Both the position numbers and the translations under genes were made by a program. A stretch of 64,000 nt of DNA from Granulicella tundricola MP5ACTX9. GTDB lineage: Bacteria; Acidobacteriota; Terriglobia; Terriglobales; Acidobacteriaceae. The notes under the pieces were generated by a model. It ran no database searches. It was not told the DNA's origin and was given only the letters and a program-made list of their open reading frames with translations. Location of the stretch: positions 124,001-188,000 of the forward strand of contig NC_015058.1 in NCBI RefSeq assembly GCF_000178975.2. The letters are read 5' to 3'. Shown here piece by piece: positions 52,379-61,366 of the stretch. Within the stretch, counting starts at the first letter, position 1, and every line of letters begins with the position of its first letter.

Positions 52379-52780
52379 TTGGAGATCGGCCACATGCAAA
52401 TTGTTGAACCAAGTATTGGCCACTTTTCGCACACCAACCCGTTCATAATAGGCAACTTTGCCCCGGTCACGATTGAGACCACAGCCTGTAACTTGCCGGT
52501 CAAAGGCTCGATTGTGCCCGAACTGGAAGGACGGCTGCTGAGAAGTGGTTCTAATTCGGTGCAAACGCTGGAGCATGAGCGAAATGACTGTTCATGGGTA
52601 CAGGGAGGGCACGAGGATTACGACTCCTAGGAGGCAGGGCGGAGTGGAATCGCAACAGATTCATCGTTGACGGTCCTAATGCCCCGATCATCAATGATTT
52701 CACTCAGGACGCGACGGAAGCCGTGAAGCTAACAACGACAGCGTATCTGCCGACTTCGCGCAGAACTTTGACCCCGGCTG
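52379..52780 (+). pseudogene. Carotenoid oxygenase (RPE65 family), N-terminal remnant
   Basis: One frame from about 52379 reads NPFIIGNFAPVTIETTACNL, PVKGSIVPELEGRLLRSGSN, which is the N-terminal signature of carotenoid cleavage oxygenases (GNFAPV..E.TA.DLPV.G.IP.EL.GR.LRNG.NP). After a frameshift near 52580 a second frame gives LRLLGGRAEWNRNRF, matching the next family block (G.RLRDGRAEWYRNR). Only about 110 of some 480 residues remain, and the four iron-ligand histidines are gone. It ends against the following response regulator gene. Confidence 0.7.
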
Positions 52781-52786
52781 AACACT

Positions 52787-53572
52787 CTATAGTTTTTGCC
52801 CGAGTCGCTTTTCCATCGAGTTGCGATAACTTCTGCTGACGCGAGGGTGGGAACCATCCTTCAAGAGAACCTCGAACTCCCCGTGGGAAAGAGCCTCCAA
52901 CTGCACGATACTTTCTATATTGACGATTGCGGAGCGGTGGATACGAAGAAAGCGCATGGGGTCGAGGCGATGCTCCAGATCAGCTAACGAAGTCCGGTAA
53001 AGCATCTCCTTTCCGGAGGTATGAAGAGTGACATAGACTCCGGCCGCTTCGATCCAGTCAACGTCCTTGACTCTCACGAACTTTGTAATTCCATCTGTCT
53101 TGATCGCGAAGCGGTACAGGTGCCGCGCCTCTGTCGCTTGCGACCTGAGCACCTGTGCAACGCTTTGTCCGAACTGTCGAAGATGAAGATCGTCCCTCCG
53201 CCTCTTTACGCGATCCAACATCGCCTCGAATCGCTCATCACTGAAGGGCTTGAGGAGGTAGTCCAAAGCATTTGCTTCGAAGGCCTGTATGGCATGCTGA
53301 TCGTATGCTGTGACAAATACCGTGAGGGGCATATTTTCAGAGCCCACGGCTTCAACCACTTCAAGGCCATTGAGCTCTGGCATCTGCACATCCAGAAGCA
53401 CGAGGTCGGGTCTTTCGCTCAGGATCACTCGCACTGCGGTTTCCCCATCCCCCACCTCCTGGACGGATGACACTTCTGGATCCTGGCTCAACAGGTCGGA
53501 GAGACGCTGGCGGGCCGGTGCCTCATCCTCTACGATGAGCACCCTGATGCCATCACGCGATAAGGCTGTCAT
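52787..53572 (-). CDS. LytTR-family response regulator (second system)
   Basis: I chose the ATG at 53572 (MTALSRDGIRVLIVEDEAPA); the 261-residue protein overlaps the end of its kinase gene by 20 bp. Receiver landmarks are VEDEAPARQRL, DLVLLDVQMPELNG (Asp) and LDYLLKPFSDERF. LytTR landmarks are FVRVKDVDWIEAAGVYVTLH, MRFLRIHRSAIVNIESIVQL and GSHPRVSRSYRNSM. It forms a second, paralogous two-component pair. Confidence 0.92.
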   Translation of the reverse strand: MTALSRDGIRVLIVEDEAPARQRLSDLLSQDPEVSSVQEVGDGETAVRVILSERPDLVLLDVQMPELNGLEVVEAVGSENMPLTVFVTAYDQHAIQAFEANALDYLLKPFSDERFEAMLDRVKRRRDDLHLRQFGQSVAQVLRSQATEARHLYRFAIKTDGITKFVRVKDVDWIEAAGVYVTLHTSGKEMLYRTSLADLEHRLDPMRFLRIHRSAIVNIESIVQLEALSHGEFEVLLKDGSHPRVSRSYRNSMEKRLGQKL

Positions 53573-54659
53573 CCGTCTCCTCTCGTTTATGCAACGGAAA
53601 GGACATGGATACCTCTGTCCCGCCTTCGCTTCTTCGCCGGACATCGAAGTGACTTGCGTCGTCAGGGTATAGTCCGGCAAACCGCTCTCGCGTCACCGAC
53701 AGGCCCACCCCCTTATGCGTATCGAACGACCAGCCAGCGGGTAACCCTACGCCATCGTCCAGCACTTGAATCATGAGAGCCTCTTCGAAACGTCGCGCGC
53801 TCAATAGAATGACCCCGCCGCGAGCTCGTTTGGAGATGCCGTGGCGTATGGCATTCTCCACCAAAGGTTGGATGAAAAGGCTGGGAACCAAAGCATCTTT
53901 GACCTCTGGAGCGATCTGCATTTCAACCTTCAACGCATCCCCGAAGCGGATTTTCTGGATGGCCAGATAGTGGTCGAGGAAAGCCAACTCTTCAGCGAGC
54001 GAGATCTCTTGAACTCCTTGCGAGTCTAGAGAAAGCCGTAGCAAGTCGCCCAGATGTTCGATCATCTTCCTTGCAAGCTTTGGCTCCCGTTCGACCTGTG
54101 AAGAGACGGTGTTGAGCGCATTGAAGAGGAAGTGTGGATCTAACTGCATACGCAATGAGTTGAGACGAGCCTCTGAAAAGTTCCTCTGCAGGCGTTCCAT
54201 CTGCAGTTCAGCGGATACAAACCGCTCGTGATAACGGTAGGCTTCCCACACGCCAACGATCAGGCAGTACACGAGCATGCTCCAGAACATCTCCATGTAA
54301 GCTTCCGAGACGACTGCCGTCCCCGTTAGCCCGGACCATTTGCCTGCACCGAGTGCCGCCTTCAATACCGCGTGGACGTAGCCATAGAGGATAGATACAA
54401 AGGGGCTCAAAGCAAAAAGTGTGATGAAGCGGGGAGCAATTCGTTGCACTGCGAAAGGCAGTGCACGATCCACGGCGACGATGCCAGGAACGAGGATTCC
54501 CCAGGACCACCATTGAGCCACAGCCGATAGAAAGATCCGGTGCAGGTCGCGACTCCGCTCTAGCTGAGGTAAAGCAAAGATCGCCGCTACCAACGTCCAA
54601 AAGACAACGGAAACGACCGACCACTTAAGTGAAGTTTTCATCATGGCTCTTCCAGCCAT
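53553..54659 (-). CDS. LytS-like sensor histidine kinase (second system)
   Basis: This 368-residue protein has hydrophobic segments in the first half (WSVVSVVFWTLVAAIFALPQ, FITLFALSPFVSILYGYVHA, MFWSMLVYCLIVGVWEAYRY), then the His_kinase box RMQLDPHFLFNALNTVSSQV and ATPase motifs IQPLVENAIRHGIS, DDGVGLP, GVGLSVTRERFAGLY. It can start at 54659 or the ATG 15 bp further in. Stimulus unknown. Confidence 0.92.
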   Translation of the reverse strand: MAGRAMMKTSLKWSVVSVVFWTLVAAIFALPQLERSRDLHRIFLSAVAQWWSWGILVPGIVAVDRALPFAVQRIAPRFITLFALSPFVSILYGYVHAVLKAALGAGKWSGLTGTAVVSEAYMEMFWSMLVYCLIVGVWEAYRYHERFVSAELQMERLQRNFSEARLNSLRMQLDPHFLFNALNTVSSQVEREPKLARKMIEHLGDLLRLSLDSQGVQEISLAEELAFLDHYLAIQKIRFGDALKVEMQIAPEVKDALVPSLFIQPLVENAIRHGISKRARGGVILLSARRFEEALMIQVLDDGVGLPAGWSFDTHKGVGLSVTRERFAGLYPDDASHFDVRRRSEGGTEVSMSFPLHKREETDDSLIA

Positions 54660-54878
54660 TCTGACAGATCACATTCGTCTCCGTAGTCCAGGAAGGTCAA
54701 TTGCGAGAGTTCGGATCTTCTTGTCTTTTGTTCGCATCCTGCTCATTTGAGCTGCATACCGATCTGCACCAGCCTAGACCGTCTCAGAACATAATGTCCG
54801 GCTGCGCCTCGAGTATCAGTAGATTCACGCTAAAGGTCCGTGCTTGCAATGGCAGGATTGTCTTTAAGGAGATCACAC

Positions 54879-55409
54879 ATGAAGCATTTCATCCGTAGCT
54901 TGCTCCTTGCTCTAACGATCCCGCTAAGCGTCTCCAGCATCGCCCAAAGTCCCTCAGGTGCAGAGGGCAACAGCGCCCCTGCTGGGCTCGCGTCGGACAC
55001 TGTGGATGTTCAGCACGTCATGGGTGCCTACCACGAGGCAGTTCTTGCTCACGACGGCGCTCGCCTAGCCAGTCTGTTCCTTCCTCAGTGCACTCTGTGG
55101 CTAAATGTGCTCTCCGATGATGCTTACGCTCGTGTCAAAGCTAAGAAGCATGATGCGGTAAAAGTTCGCCTCGGAAGCTACACTGATTTTGCGAAGCTAG
55201 TTTCGGCCTCGAAGGTCAGCTTCAATCCGACACACACGCATCTGCAGCTAAATAGTGACGGAACGGTCGCTTCGGCGTACTTCGATTACGTGTTTCTTAT
55301 AGACGGCAAGGAACAAAACCGCGGGAGTGAAACCTGGGTGCTAGTCAAAGGCGCAGACGGTTGGAGAATAGCCGCCGTGACCTACTCATCAAACCCACAC
55401 ACTTCTTGA
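54879..55409 (+). CDS. Secreted NTF2-like (SnoaL/lumazine-binding-like) protein
   Basis: I chose the ATG at 54879 with TAAGGAGATCACAC upstream; 176 residues. It has a signal peptide (SLLLALTIPLSVSSIAQS). The NTF2-like cone domain follows: VQHVMGAYHEAVLAHDGARL, ASLFLPQCTLWLNV, VASAYFDYVFLIDGKEQNRG, SETWVLVKGADGWRIAAVTY. Such proteins bind small ligands or act as enzymes. No catalytic residue can be assigned. It is followed by another secreted-protein gene in the same direction. Confidence 0.8.
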   Translation: MKHFIRSLLLALTIPLSVSSIAQSPSGAEGNSAPAGLASDTVDVQHVMGAYHEAVLAHDGARLASLFLPQCTLWLNVLSDDAYARVKAKKHDAVKVRLGSYTDFAKLVSASKVSFNPTHTHLQLNSDGTVASAYFDYVFLIDGKEQNRGSETWVLVKGADGWRIAAVTYSSNPHTS

Positions 55410-55472
55410 GCCGTTCGTGCTTGACTCATAGCCAGAGCTTGCCCAATCCAACTGTACGACCGGAGTAGTACC

Positions 55473-56663
55473 ATGTCACGGCCTCGAGCTTCCCTTCATT
55501 TCACTCTCTTCAGCTTCATCACTCTTTGCCTTTCTCTGCCTGCTTCCGTCAGCGGAGCGAGGCGCGATGCCAAAGCAGGCCAGGTAATCTCGATGACCGC
55601 AAATTATTGGCATCCGGTCGGCGAGAAAGCTGACGTGCAATATGTCATGAAGGAAGGATTTCCCGATGGGATGATCGTTCTGAAGTCAGGCGACGTCGCC
55701 CTCAACGATCTCTCATTTCGTGACGGCACCCTTGAGTTCGATATGAAGCCGCTCGCTCAAGACATTCCGGGGATGCGCTTCCGGCAGCGCGACTCTAAGA
55801 ACGGTGAGGAGTTCTATATTCGGAGTTTCCCTGATTGTCGGGCCGAAGACGATTGCATCCAGTACAGCCCGGTAATTAGTGGCTTCATGCTCTGGAACGT
55901 CTATCCTCAATATCAAAGACGGGCACCTGTTGTTTTCAACGGCTGGAATCACATACGGCTTGTCATCTCAGGCAAGCGAATGAACGTCTTCATCAACGAC
56001 TCTGTCCAGCCGACACTCGCAGTTGGCGAACTTCTCGGAAACACTCAGCAAGGTGGTTTGGAGTTGCACGGTCCCGCCGCCTTTGCCAACCTTGTTGTTA
56101 CGCCTGGCAAGACCGACGGCTTATCTCCTGTCCCGCTTCCCGACAGCACAGGAAGCGATATGAACATCGTGCACGACTGGCTTTTAGGACCCTTGACGTC
56201 TCTGCGCTACGGATCTACTCCAAGATACGCAGAATCCCCGCAAGATCCGAGGGCGTGGAAGCCCATCCGTTCCGAACGATTTGGAATCGTGAACCTGAAC
56301 CGGCAATTCAATGCTTCCAATGAGGCGGCAGCGCTCAGCTGGCTTAAGACGTCGGTGGATTCCGATAGAGATCAGCAGCAACAAGTCTCGCTGGGCTGGA
56401 TCGGCCACGCATGGGTCTTTGTGAATGGATCTCTCATCACCTCAGGCAAGAACTTCTACTACCCTGAGTCAGAGCGGCGCAGTCCGGATGGCCGGCTCTC
56501 ACTGCAAAATGGCTCATTCATGATTCCGCTGCATCGCGGTCACAATGAGATCATGATCGCCCTCTATAGCTCAGTCCACGACGACGCACGATCTCGAACT
56601 GCTTACGGCTGGGGCTTTGCCATGCGCTATGAGGACATGCGCGGTCTCGCAGTTCCACGCTAG
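55473..56663 (+). CDS. Secreted LamG/concanavalin-like protein
   Basis: This 396-residue protein has a signal peptide (FTLFSFITLCLSLPASVSGA). Its N-terminal half is a jelly-roll of the family-16/3-keto-disaccharide-hydrolase-like type: LSFRDGTLEFDMKPLAQDIP, FVVNG-like FNGWNHIRLVISGKRMNVFI, NDSVQPTLAVGELLGN, QGGLELHGPAAFANLVV. The second half (VSLGWIGHAWVFVNGSLITS, PLHRGHNEIMIALYSSV) looks like a galactose-binding beta-sandwich. No catalytic pair is obvious. It may bind carbohydrate. Confidence 0.6.
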   Translation: MSRPRASLHFTLFSFITLCLSLPASVSGARRDAKAGQVISMTANYWHPVGEKADVQYVMKEGFPDGMIVLKSGDVALNDLSFRDGTLEFDMKPLAQDIPGMRFRQRDSKNGEEFYIRSFPDCRAEDDCIQYSPVISGFMLWNVYPQYQRRAPVVFNGWNHIRLVISGKRMNVFINDSVQPTLAVGELLGNTQQGGLELHGPAAFANLVVTPGKTDGLSPVPLPDSTGSDMNIVHDWLLGPLTSLRYGSTPRYAESPQDPRAWKPIRSERFGIVNLNRQFNASNEAAALSWLKTSVDSDRDQQQQVSLGWIGHAWVFVNGSLITSGKNFYYPESERRSPDGRLSLQNGSFMIPLHRGHNEIMIALYSSVHDDARSRTAYGWGFAMRYEDMRGLAVPR

Positions 56664-56852
56664 TTTGAACTTCCGAGCAATGAGATCAAAGGCTTGCGGA
56701 CCCCAATTTCTTCCAGCCATAACTTGAGAGAAACGCTTACCTCTACGAGGAGAGGGACTGCTCACCCTATTTGCTGCGTGACGTGTAACGAAGAGAGTAC
56801 CGTCACATACGTAAGATGTTGCGCCGCAAACATGGCGTTAAAGGGCTCACAC

Positions 56853-58400
56853 ATGCATGCAAGGGTGAATCGGCGCGAAGTGACAAAATGGATGCTTTCA
56901 GCTTCAATTGGCAGCCTTGCTGCGGAGAGGCTGAGCGCCAGCACGGCGAGCTTCAATGGTGCGAATTCCAGCGCAGAGTTTAGATCGATACGGCACAGAA
57001 TTCAGCAGTCGATCTCGCGTGGCGATGCCACCGGCGTAGCCATTGCAGTGATTGAAGGTGGCCGCATCGTCTGGGAGGAGGGATTCGGTTGGGCCAGTCG
57101 GGAAGCGGCTCTGAGAGCTACACCGCATACCCCATTCAGCATGGCGTCCATCACCAAGCCCTTCACTACGACCACTCTCATGACGCTGGTTGCTGAAGGC
57201 AGATTCTCCCTTGACAAGCCTGCGAACAGATCTCTTCTGGGAAGCAAGATCATCGGCAAAAATGGTGACCCGAATGCGGCAACTGTCCGCATGCTCGGTG
57301 CGCACGTTAGCGGTCTTCCGGGTATGTACGAGTCTTATGACGCTGATGAAGCAAAACTCGTTCCTAGTGCGGACGTTCTTCTTGAAGAATACGGCAGACT
57401 CGCGTACCCACCGGCAACGTGCTATGAGTACAGCAACATTGGATACGTGGCGCTTGGCGCAATTGCGTCAGGTCTCACGCAGACAGAACTTGGGCCGCTT
57501 ATGCATCGAGCTGTCCTTTCCCCACTCGGATTGAACGACAGCTTTTTCGGTAGTGATAACGTCCGTGTGCGAGACGCTGCGACGCGATATGATCCGCTTG
57601 GTCACGCCATACCGCACTGCGCCACATCTACACCCGCTTCGGGCGAACTGTACGCAAGCGCTCATGATCTTGCTCAATTCATTCTCTTCAACATGGGCCA
57701 TCGTGTTCAGAGCCCGGCAACGATTCTGAGCAAGATTGACATCGATGAACTGCATCGACCAGTCTTCGTTGGGCAATCCGGTGTTGCGTCCACCTTCGGC
57801 TGGTTTACGAGCCATACTGCCTCCGGCGTTCCTTTCTTCTTCAAGATCGGTGGAGACCCCGGAGTTGCAAACAGAGTGTTTTTCGTTCCTTCGAAGGGTT
57901 TGGCCTGCGTGGTTGTCACTAATCAATCGAACGCGGGCGAGCTGGCATACAGCGTCTGTGACGAAGTGATGAAGAGCAAGCTGCCGGAGTGGCGCCGCCC
58001 CATAGAAGACTGCGGCTCTCGGAGCGTTCCCTTCATTGGGGGTCCCTCCTATCGAGGCCGATGGGTGGGAGCGCTCGAAGATGGCGGTGCAAACATGCCC
58101 ATCGTCCTGGATATCGCGTCAGGTCAATCTGCGACTCTGGCCATTGGGAGCAACCGAGCCGAAGAGATCACTGAAATGCGCACCGAGGGCGAAGCGTTTA
58201 CAGGCACTTGCAGCGGGCGGATTAACTCGCCAGACGCGATTAGAGCCAGAGCCAAGACCCTCAAACTTAAGCTCCTGTTAAGCGGCGATAGTCTAGTCGG
58301 CCGCGTGTTCGCCGTCGCCGGTGACCCGAACTTCAAGAACGCAAGTCTGCCTTATGTTCTCAACTTGAGTCGTAGTCGAGCGAGCGACGAACGCGCATAG
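56853..58400 (+). CDS. Class C beta-lactamase-family serine hydrolase
   Basis: I start at ATG 56853 (MHARVNRREVTKWMLSASIG), a Tat-like twin-arginine signal; 515 residues. An ATG at 56832 is possible. The penicillin-binding fold motifs are present: S-x-x-K in FSMASITKPF (Ser99, Lys102), Y-x-N in YEYSNIGYVALG and a K/H-x-G-like FKIGGDPG. A C-terminal lipocalin-like domain (PIVLDIASGQSATLAIGSNR) follows. Members are esterases, peptidases or beta-lactamases. The substrate cannot be read. Confidence 0.88.
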   Translation: MHARVNRREVTKWMLSASIGSLAAERLSASTASFNGANSSAEFRSIRHRIQQSISRGDATGVAIAVIEGGRIVWEEGFGWASREAALRATPHTPFSMASITKPFTTTTLMTLVAEGRFSLDKPANRSLLGSKIIGKNGDPNAATVRMLGAHVSGLPGMYESYDADEAKLVPSADVLLEEYGRLAYPPATCYEYSNIGYVALGAIASGLTQTELGPLMHRAVLSPLGLNDSFFGSDNVRVRDAATRYDPLGHAIPHCATSTPASGELYASAHDLAQFILFNMGHRVQSPATILSKIDIDELHRPVFVGQSGVASTFGWFTSHTASGVPFFFKIGGDPGVANRVFFVPSKGLACVVVTNQSNAGELAYSVCDEVMKSKLPEWRRPIEDCGSRSVPFIGGPSYRGRWVGALEDGGANMPIVLDIASGQSATLAIGSNRAEEITEMRTEGEAFTGTCSGRINSPDAIRARAKTLKLKLLLSGDSLVGRVFAVAGDPNFKNASLPYVLNLSRSRASDERA

Positions 58401-58639
58401 AAATGTGTAGGGAGTAAAGCTGACGTAGTAATTGCTCGGCCCCGAAATCGCTTTTGATGAGGCATGGACTCCCGCGTATGTTTCCATTACATCTTGCCTG
58501 CTATATGAATTACGGGCTAAACAGTCATACCGTTGTTGCCTTCGCGCAGGTTCACGCTCGTAGAACTTAGGATGAAGTGCCAACCGCCGTTCTTCGCAAT
58601 TTCTCTAGACTGGTCGCAAAGATTGCTGAACTCCGTCGT

Positions 58640-59281
58640 TTATCTAAGGACTAAGCGTCGAATGAGGCTTTCAACGTATGACTGTGATACAGGCTGTCCA
58701 CTCACCAGCACCCGGTAGTAAATCGGTGAGAGCAACTGCTCTAGGGCAGCGTCTGTGTCGAATTCCGGGTAGAGTTCGCCGCGCTTCCTCGCCTGTTCAA
58801 AAGGGAAGAGATCTCGAAGACGTTGAGGCTCGATAAATTGAGTTCGGAGACGAGTAGCCAGTTCCGAGTCGTGTTGTGCCTCTGCGAGCAGGGCGCGGAA
58901 GACGGCTCCCGTATCCGACTCTGCCAACATTTTTGCCAGCCCAACGAGATGATGCTTAAGGTCAGACTTCAAATCCCCTGAATCTGAAGGAACCGAGGCC
59001 TGTATCATGTCTTCTAAGAAAGCATCCATCAGCACGTCTGTCTTCGATGTCCACCAACGGTAAATCGTCTGCTTCGCGACACCTGCCGCTGCCGCGATGC
59101 CTTCGATCGTCACACCGGCAAATCCGCGCTCGACAAGAAGATTGTCAGCGGCTTCCAGTATCGCTGTTCGTGCTCCCTCACTCCTACCGTGACGATTTCC
59201 CCGATGTTCAACCATAGCTGGGCCTGGTTTAGCCGCTACCTCTTTGGCCGCTCGTCGGGGCTTGCTTACTTTTCTAATCAC
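58640..59281 (-). CDS. TetR-family regulator
   Basis: This 213-residue protein has a basic N-terminal tail, then the TetR helix-turn-helix (ARTAILEAADNLLVERGFAG, TIEGIAAAAGVAKQTIYRWW) and a ligand-binding half of the TetR_C_11/16 type (LLAEAQHDSELATRLRTQFI). It is divergent from the beta-propeller gene, with the ACTAGACG palindrome between them. Confidence 0.92.
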   Translation of the reverse strand: MIRKVSKPRRAAKEVAAKPGPAMVEHRGNRHGRSEGARTAILEAADNLLVERGFAGVTIEGIAAAAGVAKQTIYRWWTSKTDVLMDAFLEDMIQASVPSDSGDLKSDLKHHLVGLAKMLAESDTGAVFRALLAEAQHDSELATRLRTQFIEPQRLRDLFPFEQARKRGELYPEFDTDAALEQLLSPIYYRVLVSGQPVSQSYVESLIRRLVLR

Positions 59282-59292
59282 TGCACTCCTTG

Positions 59293-59316
59293 ACTAGACG
59301 ACTCGTTGCGTCTAGT
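59293..59316. promoter_or_regulatory. TetR operator: ACTAGACG-N8-CGTCTAGT
   Basis: A perfect inverted repeat with 8-bp arms and 8-bp spacer between the TetR gene and the beta-propeller gene. It overlaps the place where both promoters must lie. The same half-site occurs at the second TetR locus (62367-62383). Confidence 0.75.
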
Positions 59317-59324
59317 GTAGCTGC

Positions 59325-60374
59325 ATGTCTTACTCCTACATTACCTCTAATTGCTTTGAAGTCAGACAGCTTAAAGCCGCAACGATACTTGGAGCTGCTT
59401 TCTTATCTATTTCGTTGTTCCTCCTTGATAAGGCGTCGGCACAGGCGGGCACAATTCTTGCGATCAACGAGGGAGAATCAACGCTTTCGATCATCAGTCC
59501 CAAGAACGGCCAGGAGATAGCCAGGGTCGCGGAGGGGGGAGTCGCCGGCCATGAGGTTGTGGCTTCGTTCGATGGCAAGACAGCGTATGTCCCCATCTAC
59601 GGCGACTCAAGCGCAGGGGAGCCGGGATCAGACGGCAGCGAGATGGTTGCCATCGACCTGGCAACGCACAAGGTGGTGGGACATGTCGATTTTGGCCATG
59701 GTGTGAGGCCACACCAACCCACGCTCAATCCACACGACGGCATGCTTTATGTCACCACGGAACTGGACCAGACCATCACGGTCATCGATCCGAAAGCTAT
59801 GAAAATTGTGGGCACCATCCCGACCGGACAGGCGTTGAGCCACATGATGGTGATGGATCATGAGGGGCGATTCGGATACACGGCAAACATTCAGCCGGGA
59901 AGCGTCTCCGTGCTTGATATGCATGAACGGAAGCTGCTGACGATCCTCCCTATTGCGGCTAAAATTCAACGGATTGCGATCTCTGCAGACGACAAGAAGA
60001 TCTTCACAACCGATCAGATGAAACCTAGAGTTGCGGTGATCGATACGGCGACTCGTCAGGTTGCATCATGGATTCCTCTTCCGGCAATCGGGTATACCCT
60101 CACCACCACCAAAGATGGACTCTGGCTACTTATCGGCATCCAGAGTACGTCGCAGGTCGCAGTCATCGATCTCGAACTGAGCAAAGTCGTACGGACAATT
60201 GATCTTCCCAAATCACCACACGAAATTCTGATGTCGCCTGATGGAACGACAGCTTACGTGTCCTGCACGGCCGACGAGCAGATTGCGGCAATCCGTGTTT
60301 CAGACTGGACAGTGACAAAGCTTATTAAGGTCGGCACTAGGGTCGATGGCCTGGCGTGGGCGGAGCAGCACTGA
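59325..60374 (+). CDS. YncE-like seven-bladed beta-propeller protein
   Basis: This 349-residue protein has a signal peptide (LGAAFLSISLFLLDKASAQA) and repeated blades of the YVTN/YncE type: AINEGESTLSIISPKNGQEI, PTLNPHDGMLYVTTELDQTI, VIDPKAMKIVGTIPTGQALS, DKKIFTTDQMKPRVAVIDTA, MSPDGTTAYVSCTADEQIAA. It is periplasmic or secreted. The natural ligand is unknown. Divergent from TetR and upstream of a COG4705-like membrane gene, so the two may be co-regulated. Confidence 0.88.
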   Translation: MSYSYITSNCFEVRQLKAATILGAAFLSISLFLLDKASAQAGTILAINEGESTLSIISPKNGQEIARVAEGGVAGHEVVASFDGKTAYVPIYGDSSAGEPGSDGSEMVAIDLATHKVVGHVDFGHGVRPHQPTLNPHDGMLYVTTELDQTITVIDPKAMKIVGTIPTGQALSHMMVMDHEGRFGYTANIQPGSVSVLDMHERKLLTILPIAAKIQRIAISADDKKIFTTDQMKPRVAVIDTATRQVASWIPLPAIGYTLTTTKDGLWLLIGIQSTSQVAVIDLELSKVVRTIDLPKSPHEILMSPDGTTAYVSCTADEQIAAIRVSDWTVTKLIKVGTRVDGLAWAEQH

Positions 60375-60429
60375 TCAATTGCTGCTCCTTGATCAGGCAA
60401 ACAAGAGTGCAAATTGAAAGGTTCGAATC

Positions 60430-61254
60430 ATGAATGAGGGAGTACAAGTTCTAAACGAGCGAACAACAGGCCAAAGGCCGCCCTCGTTCGTACAATCCAT
60501 GCGCAGTGCGAACGTCCCTAGGGTCGATGCTCGATACTGGTCGGCAATCACAGTCGCAAGCATCTTCGGTTGCAACCTCGGTGATTGCCTTTCGTTTTAC
60601 GCCCATTGGAATCACTGGATAGGGTTAGCTCCATTGGCCGCGATCTTTGCCTTACTGCTCTTAGGTGAACGCCGGTCAACGCGTACAACACAAGCGTGGT
60701 ATTGGACCGTCGTGATTGTGCTACGCGCAGCAGCGACGAACCTGGCGGATCTCGCCACCCATACGTTCGAGTGGCCCTATGTGCGCGTTATCATTGGATT
60801 GATCGTCCTTCAGATGCTCGTGGTCTGGCTAGTTGTTCCCAGGCCGATCCTGCCAAGAGGCAGTTCAACAGGTCGCCCATCGACGACCGGCGCGTACTGG
60901 TTCTCTTTGCTGACCGCCGGGACTCTGGGCACCGCAATAGGAGATTGGTCCGCGGAAGCGCTCCATTTAGGTACCGGTTATGCCACGCTCGCATTAGGGG
61001 CCATCTTTGCGATGGTGCTCCTCATTGGAAGAGAGTCCAGATGGACGACCAAGCTGGCTTTTTGGTCTGCGATCGTTGCCGTTCGGGCTGCCGGAACAAC
61101 AGCGGGCGATTGGATGGCTTTCCGAGAGGAACCCGGGCTAAGCAATGGCCTGAACCTTGGCCTGCCCTTCAGTACATCCCTGAACTGCGCTCTATATGTG
61201 GGTCTCCTGGTTTTGTGGAGGCCTCATCGTGGGAGAAATTCTGATTCACTTTAG
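60430..61254 (+). CDS. COG4705-like membrane protein with internal duplication
   Basis: This 274-residue protein has about eight membrane segments in repeated units: YWSAITVASIFGCNLGDCLS / YWTVVIVLRAAATNLADLAT / YWFSLLTAGTLGTAIGDWSA / FWSAIVAVRAAGTTAGDWMA. Each unit has a G-D or A-D at the same place (NLGD, NLAD, AIGD, TAGD). These are hallmarks of the COG4705 family of uncharacterised membrane-anchored proteins. It lies 55 bp after the beta-propeller gene. Confidence 0.75.
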   Translation: MNEGVQVLNERTTGQRPPSFVQSMRSANVPRVDARYWSAITVASIFGCNLGDCLSFYAHWNHWIGLAPLAAIFALLLLGERRSTRTTQAWYWTVVIVLRAAATNLADLATHTFEWPYVRVIIGLIVLQMLVVWLVVPRPILPRGSSTGRPSTTGAYWFSLLTAGTLGTAIGDWSAEALHLGTGYATLALGAIFAMVLLIGRESRWTTKLAFWSAIVAVRAAGTTAGDWMAFREEPGLSNGLNLGLPFSTSLNCALYVGLLVLWRPHRGRNSDSL

Positions 61255-61279
61255 GGTGCGATCGGGAGTGCTCGTCCCG

Positions 61280-61308
61280 CTTGCCGAGGCGAAGAACACC
61301 TCGGCAAG
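61280..61308. terminator. Bidirectional terminator-like hairpin
   Basis: CTTGCCGAGG (61280-61289) pairs with CCTCGGCAAG (61299-61308) over a 9-nt loop, in the gap between the convergent membrane-protein and hydrolase genes. Confidence 0.65.
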
Positions 61309-61366
61309 TTCCTCGACGGCTTTTCCGGCAAGTGACCCGTTCTAAGTCGTTACTGACAGCGGCTTT

